A stretch of DNA of 8,021 nucleotides, from positions 1-8,021 of the forward strand of contig WTAW01000384.1 of the NCBI GenBank assembly GCA_013139435.1, read 5' to 3'. The notes beneath the pieces were generated by a model. That model saw nothing but the letters and a program-made list of their open reading frames with translations. It had not been told where the DNA came from and did no database searches. How positions within the stretch are numbered: position 1 is the stretch's first letter; each line of letters opens with the position of its first letter. Both the position numbers and the translations under genes were made by a program. The stretch is from Candidatus Aminicenantota bacterium. GTDB taxonomy: Bacteria > Acidobacteriota > Aminicenantia > Aminicenantales > Aminicenantaceae. Positions 1 through 6,505 of the stretch are shown in pieces.

Positions 1-1119
1 TGCGGCGGCGGAAAAAGCGGCCGCTTTTTTCCGCGCATACGACATCGTTAAAAGCTCAATGAGGATCTGGGCCATTTTGAAAAGACTCACGGCATACAAC
101 ACCACAAAAAGAGGATAGAGCTGGTAGAGGTAACGGGGGTGGATATGGGTTCTAAAAAAGCCGAGGAAGAGGATGGGAAAAAGAAGACAGAGATACAAAA
201 AAAGCCAACTCCTAGAAAAGGAAAGAGGGCGGGATTCGTCCATTTTCCCCTCCCGGAACCAAGTCCCGAGGAGGAGAAAAAATCCGGCGAAGATGATCAA
301 GCTCATCAGCGGAAAACTTCCGTAAAACTCATAAAAGTATTTGAGGGAGAAACTGGAGAAGAAATACTGGATCATACCCTGAAGACTTTGATCCGTCTTG
401 GCATACACATATCCGACTTCCCAGAAGAAATACTCATGGAGCTGGACGAAGAGATAGAACACTGTTGTTAGAGAAAAACTCAGCAGCACATCTCTGCGGA
501 CAAATCTCCTCGCCCCTTTTATCAAGAAAAAAGCGGGAAAACAGAACCAGACACTCATCCCCAGCTGGTGGACCAGAGGAGCGACCAAAAAAGAAGCGGT
601 GGCCAAAACCTTATACTTATGTTTCTCCTCAAAAAATCCCCTGTAAAAAAGATAGAGGCCGCCAAAACTCACAAGCTGGAGGGGCGCAAAATAAAGATCG
701 ACGCGCCCGTATTCTGCAACCCATACACACAGGGAAAAGACAACAGCAGCGCTCAGGCCGATCATTCGATTGAACAATCTTTTCCCCATGAGATAGACCA
801 CAGGGAGTAGCGCCAAAGTACAGAGAACGCTGATCAGCCTGAGATTAAAAACGGTGAATCCAAAAATGCGCGTAAAAAGGGCCGAAACGTACGCATAAAA
901 AATGGCTTTGTAATAAATATGTCCGGAGGGGAATAGAGGATAACCCAGATCCAGGACCTTCTGTGTAGCGAGGTAATAGAATCCTTCATCCATCCAGAGA
1001 GAGAGGGCATCCAGGGATCGGATGAGGAGGAAAAAGATAAAGACAGAAAAAAGAACAAGACCCGCCCAAGTTAAAAGGTCGGCTTTCTGTTGAACTCTTT
1101 TGAACAAAATATTGTTCAA
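1..1119 (-). CDS. GT39/ArnT-like membrane glycosyltransferase, C-terminus cut by window edge
   Basis: The reverse strand is open without a stop from a TTG at 1119-1117 to base 1 (373 codons); the rest lies beyond the left edge. An in-frame TAG at 1125-1123 limits the start, there is no early ATG in frame, and GAGGGA (1131-1126) sits 6 nt before the TTG. The protein is very hydrophobic. A first membrane segment at about residues 16-34 is followed by WMDEG (D44, E45), the acidic pair in the first outer loop that is typical of GT-C enzymes of the GT39/PMT_2 family. More segments lie near 96-110, 118-133, 177-200, 214-230, 274-285, 305-321 and 334-350. HPRYLYQLYP (about 327-336) resembles the conserved late PRYxxPLxP motif. 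Family members move a sugar from a polyprenyl-phosphate donor to lipid A, protein or glycan outside the cytoplasmic membrane. It lies 27 nt after the GT2 gene that would make such a donor. The family call is firm; acceptor and sugar are unknown. Confidence 0.88.
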   Translation of the reverse strand, partial: MNNILFKRVQQKADLLTWAGLVLFSVFIFFLLIRSLDALSLWMDEGFYYLATQKVLDLGYPLFPSGHIYYKAIFYAYVSALFTRIFGFTVFNLRLISVLCTLALLPVVYLMGKRLFNRMIGLSAAVVFSLCVWVAEYGRVDLYFAPLQLVSFGGLYLFYRGFFEEKHKYKVLATASFLVAPLVHQLGMSVWFCFPAFFLIKGARRFVRRDVLLSFSLTTVFYLFVQLHEYFFWEVGYVYAKTDQSLQGMIQYFFSSFSLKYFYEFYGSFPLMSLIIFAGFFLLLGTWFREGKMDESRPLSFSRSWLFLYLCLLFPILFLGFFRTHIHPRYLYQLYPLFVVLYAVSLFKMAQILIELLTMSYARKKAAAFSAAA

Positions 1120-1122
1120 CAG
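1087..1122 (-). promoter_or_regulatory. Two mutually exclusive RNA stems over the GT39 start codon
   Basis: Two perfect inverted repeats share sequence here. The outer one pairs CTGTTGAAC (1087-1095) with GTTCAACAG (1114-1122): 9 bp with an 18-nt loop. The inner one pairs TTGAACAA (1100-1107) with TTGTTCAA (1112-1119): 8 bp with the 4-nt loop AATA. Both use 1114-1119, so only one can form at a time, and either would bury the TTG start (1119-1117) in the mRNA. No T-run follows, so this does not look like a terminator. A role in lowering or switching translation of the last visible gene of the operon is inference; the stems are AT-rich and of modest stability. Confidence 0.45.
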
Positions 1123-1125
1123 CTA

Positions 1126-1131
1126 TCCCTC
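1126..1131 (-). promoter_or_regulatory. Ribosome binding site deciding the TTG start of the GT39 gene
   Basis: GAGGGA on the reverse strand, 6 nt before the TTG at 1119. The next in-frame TTG (1107-1105) has no comparable purine tract, which favours the upstream one. The site lies just outside the stem structures that cover the start codon. Confidence 0.6.
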
Positions 1132-1146
1132 ATTCTGGGCCCAAGC

Positions 1147-2139
1147 TCAACTCCCCTCTTCATCCCCAGAAGGTTGATGGGATTTCATTTCTGCCACGGA
1201 ATAGATCCGCAGCTCATGAGTGGTGAAATAGATGCGCGAGATTATCTCTGCAAGTAGTCCTGTCATGACGAACTGAATTCCCATGATCATCAAGAACACA
1301 CTGAGAATTAAATTTCCCAGGTTGTCTCTGATCGACCATTCAAAAAAGTAAAACCCAACAGTCATAATGAGGGCAATGGTGAATCCGATGCCTCCGAGGA
1401 CGAAGCCGATAAGGCCAAAGAACTGCAGCGGCCGGTCGATGAAACTGATAATGAACTTGACGGTCATCAGGTCAAAGAGGACTCTGCGGACACGCGAGAG
1501 GCCGTATTTCGATTTTCCCTTTTGACGGACCACATTCTTGATCGGGACTTCAGTGATCTTCACTCCCGTCCGGCTGATGAGAGCTGGGATAAAGCGATGA
1601 AGCTCTCCGTAGAGCCGAAGCCCTTCGAGGACATCCCGTCTGTAGGCCTTAAAAGTCGTCCCAAAATCATGGATCTTAACTCCCGAGAGGAATCTCATGA
1701 TCCTGTTGGCCACCCAGGAGGGAAATCGCCTCAGGAGAAAATGATCTTTCCGTTCTTTGCGCCATCCCGAGACAATATCAAAGCCCTCTTCCAATGGAGC
1801 TAATAACTTGGGGATATCCTCTGGGTCATGCTGCAGGTCCCCGTCCATAGTGATAATGACCTCACCCTTGGCATGGTCAAATCCAGCCTGGAGCGCAGCG
1901 GTCTGTCCGAAATTCTTGCGCAGTATGATGACCTTGACTGTTTTGTCAGAATCGAAGAGCCCCATCAATATGTCGTGGGTTCTGTCTGTGCTGCCGTCAT
2001 CGATAAAGATCAACTCGTAGGACACATCCAAATCATTGAGCACATGGGTCAATTTTTCATAAAGTTCCTCGATGTTGTCCTCCTCATTGTAAAAAGGAAC
2101 CACGATCGAGATTTTTAGGTTTTTGTCTTTTTCGTCCAT
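1147..2139 (-). CDS. GT2 polyprenyl-phosphate glycosyltransferase (DPM1/GtrB/ArnC type)
   Basis: A 330-residue protein that likely transfers a sugar from a nucleotide-sugar to a polyprenyl phosphate (undecaprenyl phosphate in bacteria) on the cytoplasmic side of the membrane. The GT-A domain comes first: SIVVPFYNEE (11-20), FIDDGSTDRT (45-54, nucleotide-binding acids D47/D48), MDGDLQHDP (98-106, the D99-x-D101 metal site), HRF at 181-183 and the basic KGKSKYG (207-213). Two hydrophobic segments follow at about 240-263 and 275-299, the two-helix tail of the GtrB/ArnC/DPM1 branch. Length fits that branch (roughly 300-330). The ATG lies 10 nt after the stop of the deacetylase gene and has no clear Shine-Dalgarno, so translation may depend on the upstream gene. 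The next gene is a GT39-type enzyme that uses this kind of product. The subfamily call is strong; the sugar (glucose, mannose, HexNAc or Ara4FN) cannot be read from sequence. The neighbouring deacetylase favours an N-acetylated sugar. Confidence 0.92.
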   Translation of the reverse strand: MDEKDKNLKISIVVPFYNEEDNIEELYEKLTHVLNDLDVSYELIFIDDGSTDRTHDILMGLFDSDKTVKVIILRKNFGQTAALQAGFDHAKGEVIITMDGDLQHDPEDIPKLLAPLEEGFDIVSGWRKERKDHFLLRRFPSWVANRIMRFLSGVKIHDFGTTFKAYRRDVLEGLRLYGELHRFIPALISRTGVKITEVPIKNVVRQKGKSKYGLSRVRRVLFDLMTVKFIISFIDRPLQFFGLIGFVLGGIGFTIALIMTVGFYFFEWSIRDNLGNLILSVFLMIMGIQFVMTGLLAEIISRIYFTTHELRIYSVAEMKSHQPSGDEEGS

Positions 2140-2149
2140 GGATCTACGT

Positions 2150-2998
2150 TTATAAATGATTAAAATTTATCAACTGAATCCCCAAATCATCAATGACTTT
2201 GGGCAATTTCTCATCGAGCAGTGCGTTTAACTCTTTCTCTCTGAATGCGTTGATGTAATAAGGACCGATCTGTTTTTCTAACTCTATCATTTCTTGTGTG
2301 ATAAATCCAGGATGAACCATAATTTCTGTGACACCCTCTTTGGCACCTCGAAGCGCTTTCTGGAGTTTGGCCTTGGTGATCAGGCCACTGTCACACACGC
2401 CATAGAAGTTGTCGGGGGAGCGGATCCCCTCTTCGACCATCCTCTTTTTCATGGAGGCCGAGGACAGAGAAATGAAAATCGATTTGAACATCTGCGCCGG
2501 CCGGGGGGAGATACAGTATTCCTGAATAAATCGAACCTTATCGATCCTGTACTCCTTTGCCAGTTTCAGTACAATCCGGAAGAGAGGCCGGATCAAGTGA
2601 ATGTGCTTTTCGCTGTCGATGTGACTGGGTTCAATGCCAGCCCCCAACACCTTCTCCACTTGGGCTCTGAACTCTCTTTCGACCTCATCGAAGTTGATCC
2701 GTTTCCAGACAATTTGACGGAGAAGGTTCGAAACGCTCGGAATAAATCGAAGCTCCTTCGAAAGAAGGCTCTCCACTTTCTGTGCGAGTGAGACGGGTTG
2801 TCCCCGGAGTATATTGAGATGCACGCCCACGCCCAACCTGGGATTTGCGACGGCCAAAACCACGGCCTCCTCAAACCCTGGCATGTTGGCCATAAGCGTT
2901 GCGCTCGTCAGGATACCTTCTTGATGGGCCTTGACAATCCCTTCGTTCACCCCCTGGACCAGACCGAAATCATCGGCATTGATTATGACTTTTTTCAT
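2150..2998 (-). CDS. YdjC/ChbG/HpnK/NaxD-family carbohydrate deacetylase
   Basis: A 282-residue member of the YdjC family, metal-dependent enzymes that remove the acetyl group from N-acetylated sugars (ChbG on chitobiose, HpnK on N-acetylglucosaminyl hopanoid, NaxD on Und-P-GalNAc). Family landmarks are intact: INADDFGL (6-13, metal/catalytic D9/D10), GVGVHLN (56-62, H60), SHIDSEKHIH (125-134, H126, D128, H132) and MVHPG (227-231, H229). Length matches the family. There is no signal peptide or membrane segment, so it should act in the cytoplasm. The start ATG overlaps the stop of the radical SAM gene as ATGA (2998-2995), with only a weak GAAAG nearby, which points to translational coupling. 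The next gene, 10 nt on, is a polyprenyl-phosphate glycosyltransferase, so the natural guess is that this enzyme deacetylates that lipid-linked sugar. Family is near certain; substrate is inferred from context. Confidence 0.93.
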   Translation of the reverse strand: MKKVIINADDFGLVQGVNEGIVKAHQEGILTSATLMANMPGFEEAVVLAVANPRLGVGVHLNILRGQPVSLAQKVESLLSKELRFIPSVSNLLRQIVWKRINFDEVEREFRAQVEKVLGAGIEPSHIDSEKHIHLIRPLFRIVLKLAKEYRIDKVRFIQEYCISPRPAQMFKSIFISLSSASMKKRMVEEGIRSPDNFYGVCDSGLITKAKLQKALRGAKEGVTEIMVHPGFITQEMIELEKQIGPYYINAFREKELNALLDEKLPKVIDDLGIQLINFNHL

Positions 2999-4383
2999 GA
3001 CTTTCGAAAAAGCGATAGCGCGTTCGAGACCGCCAGCTTTACATCCCGAAAACTCCGGATCTGACGCACCTTCTTTAACAGATAGGAAGGCCTGAGGTAA
3101 AACTCCCGGACAGCCTGACTCCTGAGTTTCCAGACATCTTCCTTTGAAAGATTCCCTGTCTCAAGAACGGGAAAATCCGTGCTGTCGAACACATCCTCAT
3201 CGGCACGCATCCATCCCTTTTGCAGAGCCTCTCTTCGAAGCGGTGTCCCCACATCAGGGGTGGCTATGGCAAAGGAAGCAAAATCGATGTCCAGTTGTTT
3301 GGCAAGATCGATGGTCTGCCGGATGGAATCCTCATCCTCGCCCGGCAGGCCTATGATGAAATAGCCCAGCACTCGGATTTTGTAGGCGTTCAGCATACGG
3401 ATGGTGCTCTTGATCTCTTCCGTGGTGATCTTTTTTGAATATTTTTGGAGGATCTTATCACTCCCGCTTTCGATGCCCAGGGACACCGTATGACACCCAG
3501 CCGCCTTCATGTGTTTGATCTTATCCTCATTGAATGATTTGATATCGGCGTTGCAGCTCCAGGTAAAGTCAAAGCCATTGTCCACCATCTTGCTGCAGAG
3601 CTCGACAACACGATTCGTGTTGATCGTGAACGTGGGATCCTGGAACAGGATCTCTTTAACCCTCAGATGGGTTAATAAGCGAAGCTCATCGATGACTCCG
3701 TCCACATCTCTCGTCCTGTAGCCAAAGGCACCAGCAGTGCAGAATCCGCAGTTATGCGGGCAGCCTAATGAGGTCACGACGACTGTAAATGGAAATCTGC
3801 GAGCGATCGGGATTCGGTATTTTTTAAAATCGAAGAGGTCATGCCTGGGGACGGGAACGGTGTACGTGAGAGGCAGCTTTTCAGTGCTCTGGATAAACTG
3901 CCCATTTTTCCTGGTAATGAGTCCCTGCAATGGATCGTCAAGCTGTTCGTTTGATCTTAAAAAAACACAGATATCCGGGCTGGTAAAATCCAGAAGAAGG
4001 GCATCGATATATTCATAACGTTTGAGGAATTCATGCCCGATAAATGGCAAAATCCCCGCACTGGCCACGATCTTCATATTTGTTTTGGCTTTGACTCTTT
4101 CCATCAATCGCAGATCAGACTGCATCGTGGCTGTCCCGGTCGTGAATATCAGAGCGCGGGCTCCGGAATCCTCGATCTCCGAGAGAACGTCATCTTCGGT
4201 CTGCCTGTTGATGATGGCATCGATGACCCGAACAGAATACTCTTCATTCAGGATCCCGCTGAGATATATGAGGTCCTGGGGCGGCCAATAGTAATCGGCC
4301 TTGGAGGAAAAACTGCAGTAATAATCCCGGATGTACAGTTTATCCCCCGGCGGGTTGAGCAGGATCACTTCGTTCGAGTCCAA
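2995..4383 (-). CDS. Radical SAM protein with B12-binding-like N-terminal domain
   Basis: A 462-residue protein. Residues 5-145 look like a cobalamin-binding Rossmann domain (VILLNPP at 6-12, PPQDLIYLSGIL at 34-45, VRVIDAI at 51-57), but the DxHxxG cobalamin-ligand motif is not visible, and the usual GEGE stretch after the last strand is replaced by LLDFTSPD (130-137). The radical SAM core follows. CPHNCGFC (208-215) supplies C208, C212 and C215 for the [4Fe-4S] cluster; GIESGSDKIL (303-312) and GYFIIGLPGED (340-350) are core SAM-binding elements. The start is TTG at 4383. An in-frame TAA lies 33 nt upstream, there is no ATG or GTG between, and a weak GGA precedes it; GTG at codon 6 is a possible alternative. 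It heads the operon and overlaps the deacetylase gene by 4 nt. Relatives perform methylations, ring contractions or other C-C chemistry on lipids and sugars. The reaction here is unknown; a step on the lipid-linked sugar or its acceptor is inference. Confidence 0.9.
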   Translation of the reverse strand: MDSNEVILLNPPGDKLYIRDYYCSFSSKADYYWPPQDLIYLSGILNEEYSVRVIDAIINRQTEDDVLSEIEDSGARALIFTTGTATMQSDLRLMERVKAKTNMKIVASAGILPFIGHEFLKRYEYIDALLLDFTSPDICVFLRSNEQLDDPLQGLITRKNGQFIQSTEKLPLTYTVPVPRHDLFDFKKYRIPIARRFPFTVVVTSLGCPHNCGFCTAGAFGYRTRDVDGVIDELRLLTHLRVKEILFQDPTFTINTNRVVELCSKMVDNGFDFTWSCNADIKSFNEDKIKHMKAAGCHTVSLGIESGSDKILQKYSKKITTEEIKSTIRMLNAYKIRVLGYFIIGLPGEDEDSIRQTIDLAKQLDIDFASFAIATPDVGTPLRREALQKGWMRADEDVFDSTDFPVLETGNLSKEDVWKLRSQAVREFYLRPSYLLKKVRQIRSFRDVKLAVSNALSLFRKS

Positions 4384-4405
4384 TGTGTCGATCCGTACAA
4401 AATTT

Positions 4406-4441
4406 GGCTCAAATTATACCACAGCTCAACCTCCTAGACAC
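4406..4441 (-). promoter_or_regulatory. Extended -10 promoter for the leftward operon
   Basis: On the reverse strand TATAAT (4418-4413) is a perfect -10 and is preceded by TGG (4421-4419), giving the extended -10 form TGnTATAAT. The -35 position with a 17-bp spacer (4441-4436, GTGTCT) is poor, as is usual for extended -10 promoters. Transcription would begin near 4406, leaving about 23 nt before the TTG start at 4383. The AGGAGG just upstream (4435-4430) lies before the start point, so it is not the binding site of this gene. Confidence 0.62.
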
Positions 4442-4463
4442 GCTTTGTTTCCGTGACAGGGGA

Positions 4464-4492
4464 TTGATATTCCATCTGTGTTCGGATACATT
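4464..4492 (+). promoter_or_regulatory. Sigma-70-type promoter for the asnB-like gene
   Basis: TTGATA (4464-4469, five of six against TTGACA), a 17-bp spacer, then TACATT (4487-4492, four of six against TATAAT). Transcription would start near 4499, about 14 nt before the ATG at 4513, and the transcript would keep the AGAGGA ribosome site (4502-4507). Its -35 lies some 20 bp from the -35 region of the leftward promoter, so the two could share a regulator; no clear operator palindrome is visible between them. Confidence 0.5.
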
Positions 4493-4512
4493 AGGGACAC
4501 CAGAGGAAGACA

Positions 4513-6399
4513 ATGTGTGGCATCTGCGGCATTTACGGATTCAACGGTTTGGGACCAGAGGCAGAGAACATCACAAAAAAGATGTGTTCTGTGATGGTCC
4601 ACCGCGGCCCCGATGATGAGGGCTACTATTCCGACGGAAAAGTGTCCCTCGGGATGCGCCGCTTGAGCATCATCGACCTTGTTACAGGACATCAGCCCAT
4701 GTCCAACGAGGACAAGAGTGTTTGGGTCATCCTCAACGGGGAGATCTACAATTTCCCCGAATTGCGGGAACAGTTGATCCAAAAAGGACACACCTTCACA
4801 ACAAAGTCAGACACAGAAGTCATCGCTCATCTCTATGAAGAAGAAGGGGAGGACTTTGTTTCACGACTGAATGGCATGTTTGCGATAGCCCTCTGGGATA
4901 AAAAGACGAACACATTCTGTCTCGTAAGAGATCGTCTTGGGATCAAACCTCTCCACTACTGGCAATCGGATAAGACTCTTGTTTTTTCCTCCGAGATAAA
5001 ATCCATCCTGCAGGCCGACTATCAAAGAAAGTTGGATTTTGACGGCATGTCGCGTTTCTTCACATTCGAATACATTCCAGCCCCCCAGACGATCTTTAGG
5101 GGCATCAAGAAGCTCCTGCCCGGACATATGATCGTCGTCACCGACACAAAAACCCAAATAAAACCATATTGGGACGTCTCCCACGCAGCAGACACCGATT
5201 CCAACGCAAGCGAAGAAACGATCATGGAGGAGATCTACGAGCGGCTGAAAGAATCCGTGAAAAAGCGACTGATCAGTGATGTCCCACTGGGTGTCTTCCT
5301 CAGTGGTGGAATGGACTCGAGTTCCATAACAGCGTTGATGAGCGAAGTGGCGGTTTCCAAGATAAAGACCTTTTCCATCGGCTTCAAGGAGGAGACTTTT
5401 AACGAGTTGGGATATGCCAAGATCGTGGCTGACCGATTCCAAACAGACCACCAGGAATTCGTCGTGGAGTCGAACCTGGTGAGAGAACTCGTCCCAAAAC
5501 TGATCGAATATCTAGACGAACCGCTGGCAGATGCATCTATCATCCCCACATACATCATTTCGAACCTGGCTCGAAAGTACGTCACCGTGGCGCTTGCAGG
5601 CGAGGGGGGGGATGAGCTTTTTGCCGGATATGACACCTACAAGGCCTATCAAGTGGCTCGTCTCTACAGAAGAGTCCCGAAGATTATAAGAAACGGAATA
5701 GTCAAAAATATCGTCCGGATGCTTCCCGCATCAGGAAAAAGACTGAGTTTTGAATTCAAGGCTAAAAAATTCATATCCGGGATCGACTATCCCCCGGAGA
5801 TTTCCAACTTCATCTGGTGGGGAGCCTACGGCCCCGCTGAGAAAGAAAAACTGTTTGCCCCCGATATCCATGAAAAATTGAGCGAAGACCTTTTCGCTCC
5901 CATTTTTTACCATCTCAACAATAGCACAGCCGAAGACACCGTGAGCCGGCTGGGCTATCTGGATCTAAAGCTCTACCTCCAGGATGACCTGCTCGTCAAG
6001 ACAGACAGGATGAGCATGGCCAATTCTCTAGAGATCCGCGTGCCTTTCCTGGACCACACCTTCGTTGAATATGCGGCAACCATCCCCAGCTTTCTGAAAC
6101 TCAAGAGGCTCAAGACCAAACACATCCTGAAAAAGGCCATGGCTCCGTACCTGCCCCCTGAAATATTGACACGGAAAAAAATCGGTTTCGATATCCCCCT
6201 GGGGATCTGGATCAGGAATGAGTTGAAGGATTTTGTCACGGATGTCCTGTCTCCCACGAATTTGAACAAACATGGATTCTTCAATCAGGCCACCATCGAC
6301 AATCTCTTGAAGGAACATTTCCAAGGCGCACACAATCACCGGCAGTTGTTGTGGCCGCTGATCATATTCCAGTTCTGGTACAATCACTATATGGAATGA
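4513..6399 (+). CDS. asnB: Asparagine synthase-like glutamine amidotransferase (AsnB type)
   Basis: A 628-residue protein, normal length for bacterial AsnB. It hydrolyses glutamine and passes ammonia to an AMP-activated carboxylate, classically aspartate to asparagine. The N-terminal class II glutaminase domain starts MCGICGIYG with the catalytic Cys2; RRLSIIDL (49-56), NGEIYN (75-80), D100 and RDRLGIKPL (139-147) follow. The synthetase domain has the PP-loop SGGMDSS (264-270), GEGGDELFAGY (363-373) and SLEIRVPFLDH (505-515). All key residues are present, so both activities should be intact. The ATG follows AGAGGA with 5 nt spacing and is fixed because Cys2 must be N-terminal after Met removal. 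In surface-glycan loci AsnB-like enzymes often amidate uronic acids or other sugar carboxylates (for example WbpS in Pseudomonas O-antigen loci, or the XrtA-system amidotransferases). A methyltransferase and a GT9 glycosyltransferase follow, so a glycan role is as likely as asparagine supply. Fold and chemistry are certain; the substrate is not. Confidence 0.95.
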   Translation: MCGICGIYGFNGLGPEAENITKKMCSVMVHRGPDDEGYYSDGKVSLGMRRLSIIDLVTGHQPMSNEDKSVWVILNGEIYNFPELREQLIQKGHTFTTKSDTEVIAHLYEEEGEDFVSRLNGMFAIALWDKKTNTFCLVRDRLGIKPLHYWQSDKTLVFSSEIKSILQADYQRKLDFDGMSRFFTFEYIPAPQTIFRGIKKLLPGHMIVVTDTKTQIKPYWDVSHAADTDSNASEETIMEEIYERLKESVKKRLISDVPLGVFLSGGMDSSSITALMSEVAVSKIKTFSIGFKEETFNELGYAKIVADRFQTDHQEFVVESNLVRELVPKLIEYLDEPLADASIIPTYIISNLARKYVTVALAGEGGDELFAGYDTYKAYQVARLYRRVPKIIRNGIVKNIVRMLPASGKRLSFEFKAKKFISGIDYPPEISNFIWWGAYGPAEKEKLFAPDIHEKLSEDLFAPIFYHLNNSTAEDTVSRLGYLDLKLYLQDDLLVKTDRMSMANSLEIRVPFLDHTFVEYAATIPSFLKLKRLKTKHILKKAMAPYLPPEILTRKKIGFDIPLGIWIRNELKDFVTDVLSPTNLNKHGFFNQATIDNLLKEHFQGAHNHRQLLWPLIIFQFWYNHYME

Positions 6400-6505
6400 A
6401 GCACAGACTTGACAATGAAAATTCATCCGCTCAGAGCAAAAAAGTTCCAGATACTCTCCCCAAATTCCTCGAAAAACGGACCTCCAGGAACATCGGAAAC
6501 GCCTT

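Noticed and set aside
139..810. Forward-strand frames of 80-110 codons in the first 800 bases
   Set aside because: They are Lys/Glu/Arg-rich translations opposite the GT39 gene, without ribosome sites or family motifs; they mirror its hydrophobic codons.
834..1058. 74-codon reverse-strand frame
   Set aside because: It overlaps the GT39 gene in another frame on the same strand and has no motif.
2294..2791. 165-codon forward frame inside the deacetylase gene
   Set aside because: It is antisense to a clear YdjC-family protein with intact motifs and shows no family features of its own.
2995..4383. Direct naming as HpnJ or HpnP
   Set aside because: The cluster motif surroundings and the B12-like domain do not match what I recall of either, and no other hopanoid-specific gene is in view.
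4430..4435. AGGAGG as ribosome site of a reverse-strand leader gene (GTG GTA stop)
   Set aside because: The supposed gene is two codons long and its sequence is the extended -10 promoter itself; the motif lies upstream of the likely transcript start.
4861..5451. 196-codon reverse frame inside the asnB-like gene
   Set aside because: Antisense shadow of a well-conserved amidotransferase; no ribosome site or domain recognised.
2995..6399. Lasso peptide or other RiPP cluster (radical SAM next to an asparagine synthase homologue)
   Set aside because: The AsnB-like protein keeps a full glutaminase domain with Cys2, unlike lasso cyclases. There is no leader-peptide-binding domain, protease or convincing precursor peptide, and all neighbours are glycan enzymes.
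6409..6414. Perfect TTGACA downstream of the asnB-like gene as a -35 box for the methyltransferase
   Set aside because: No acceptable -10 lies 16-18 bp downstream (the sequence there is CAGAGC or similar).
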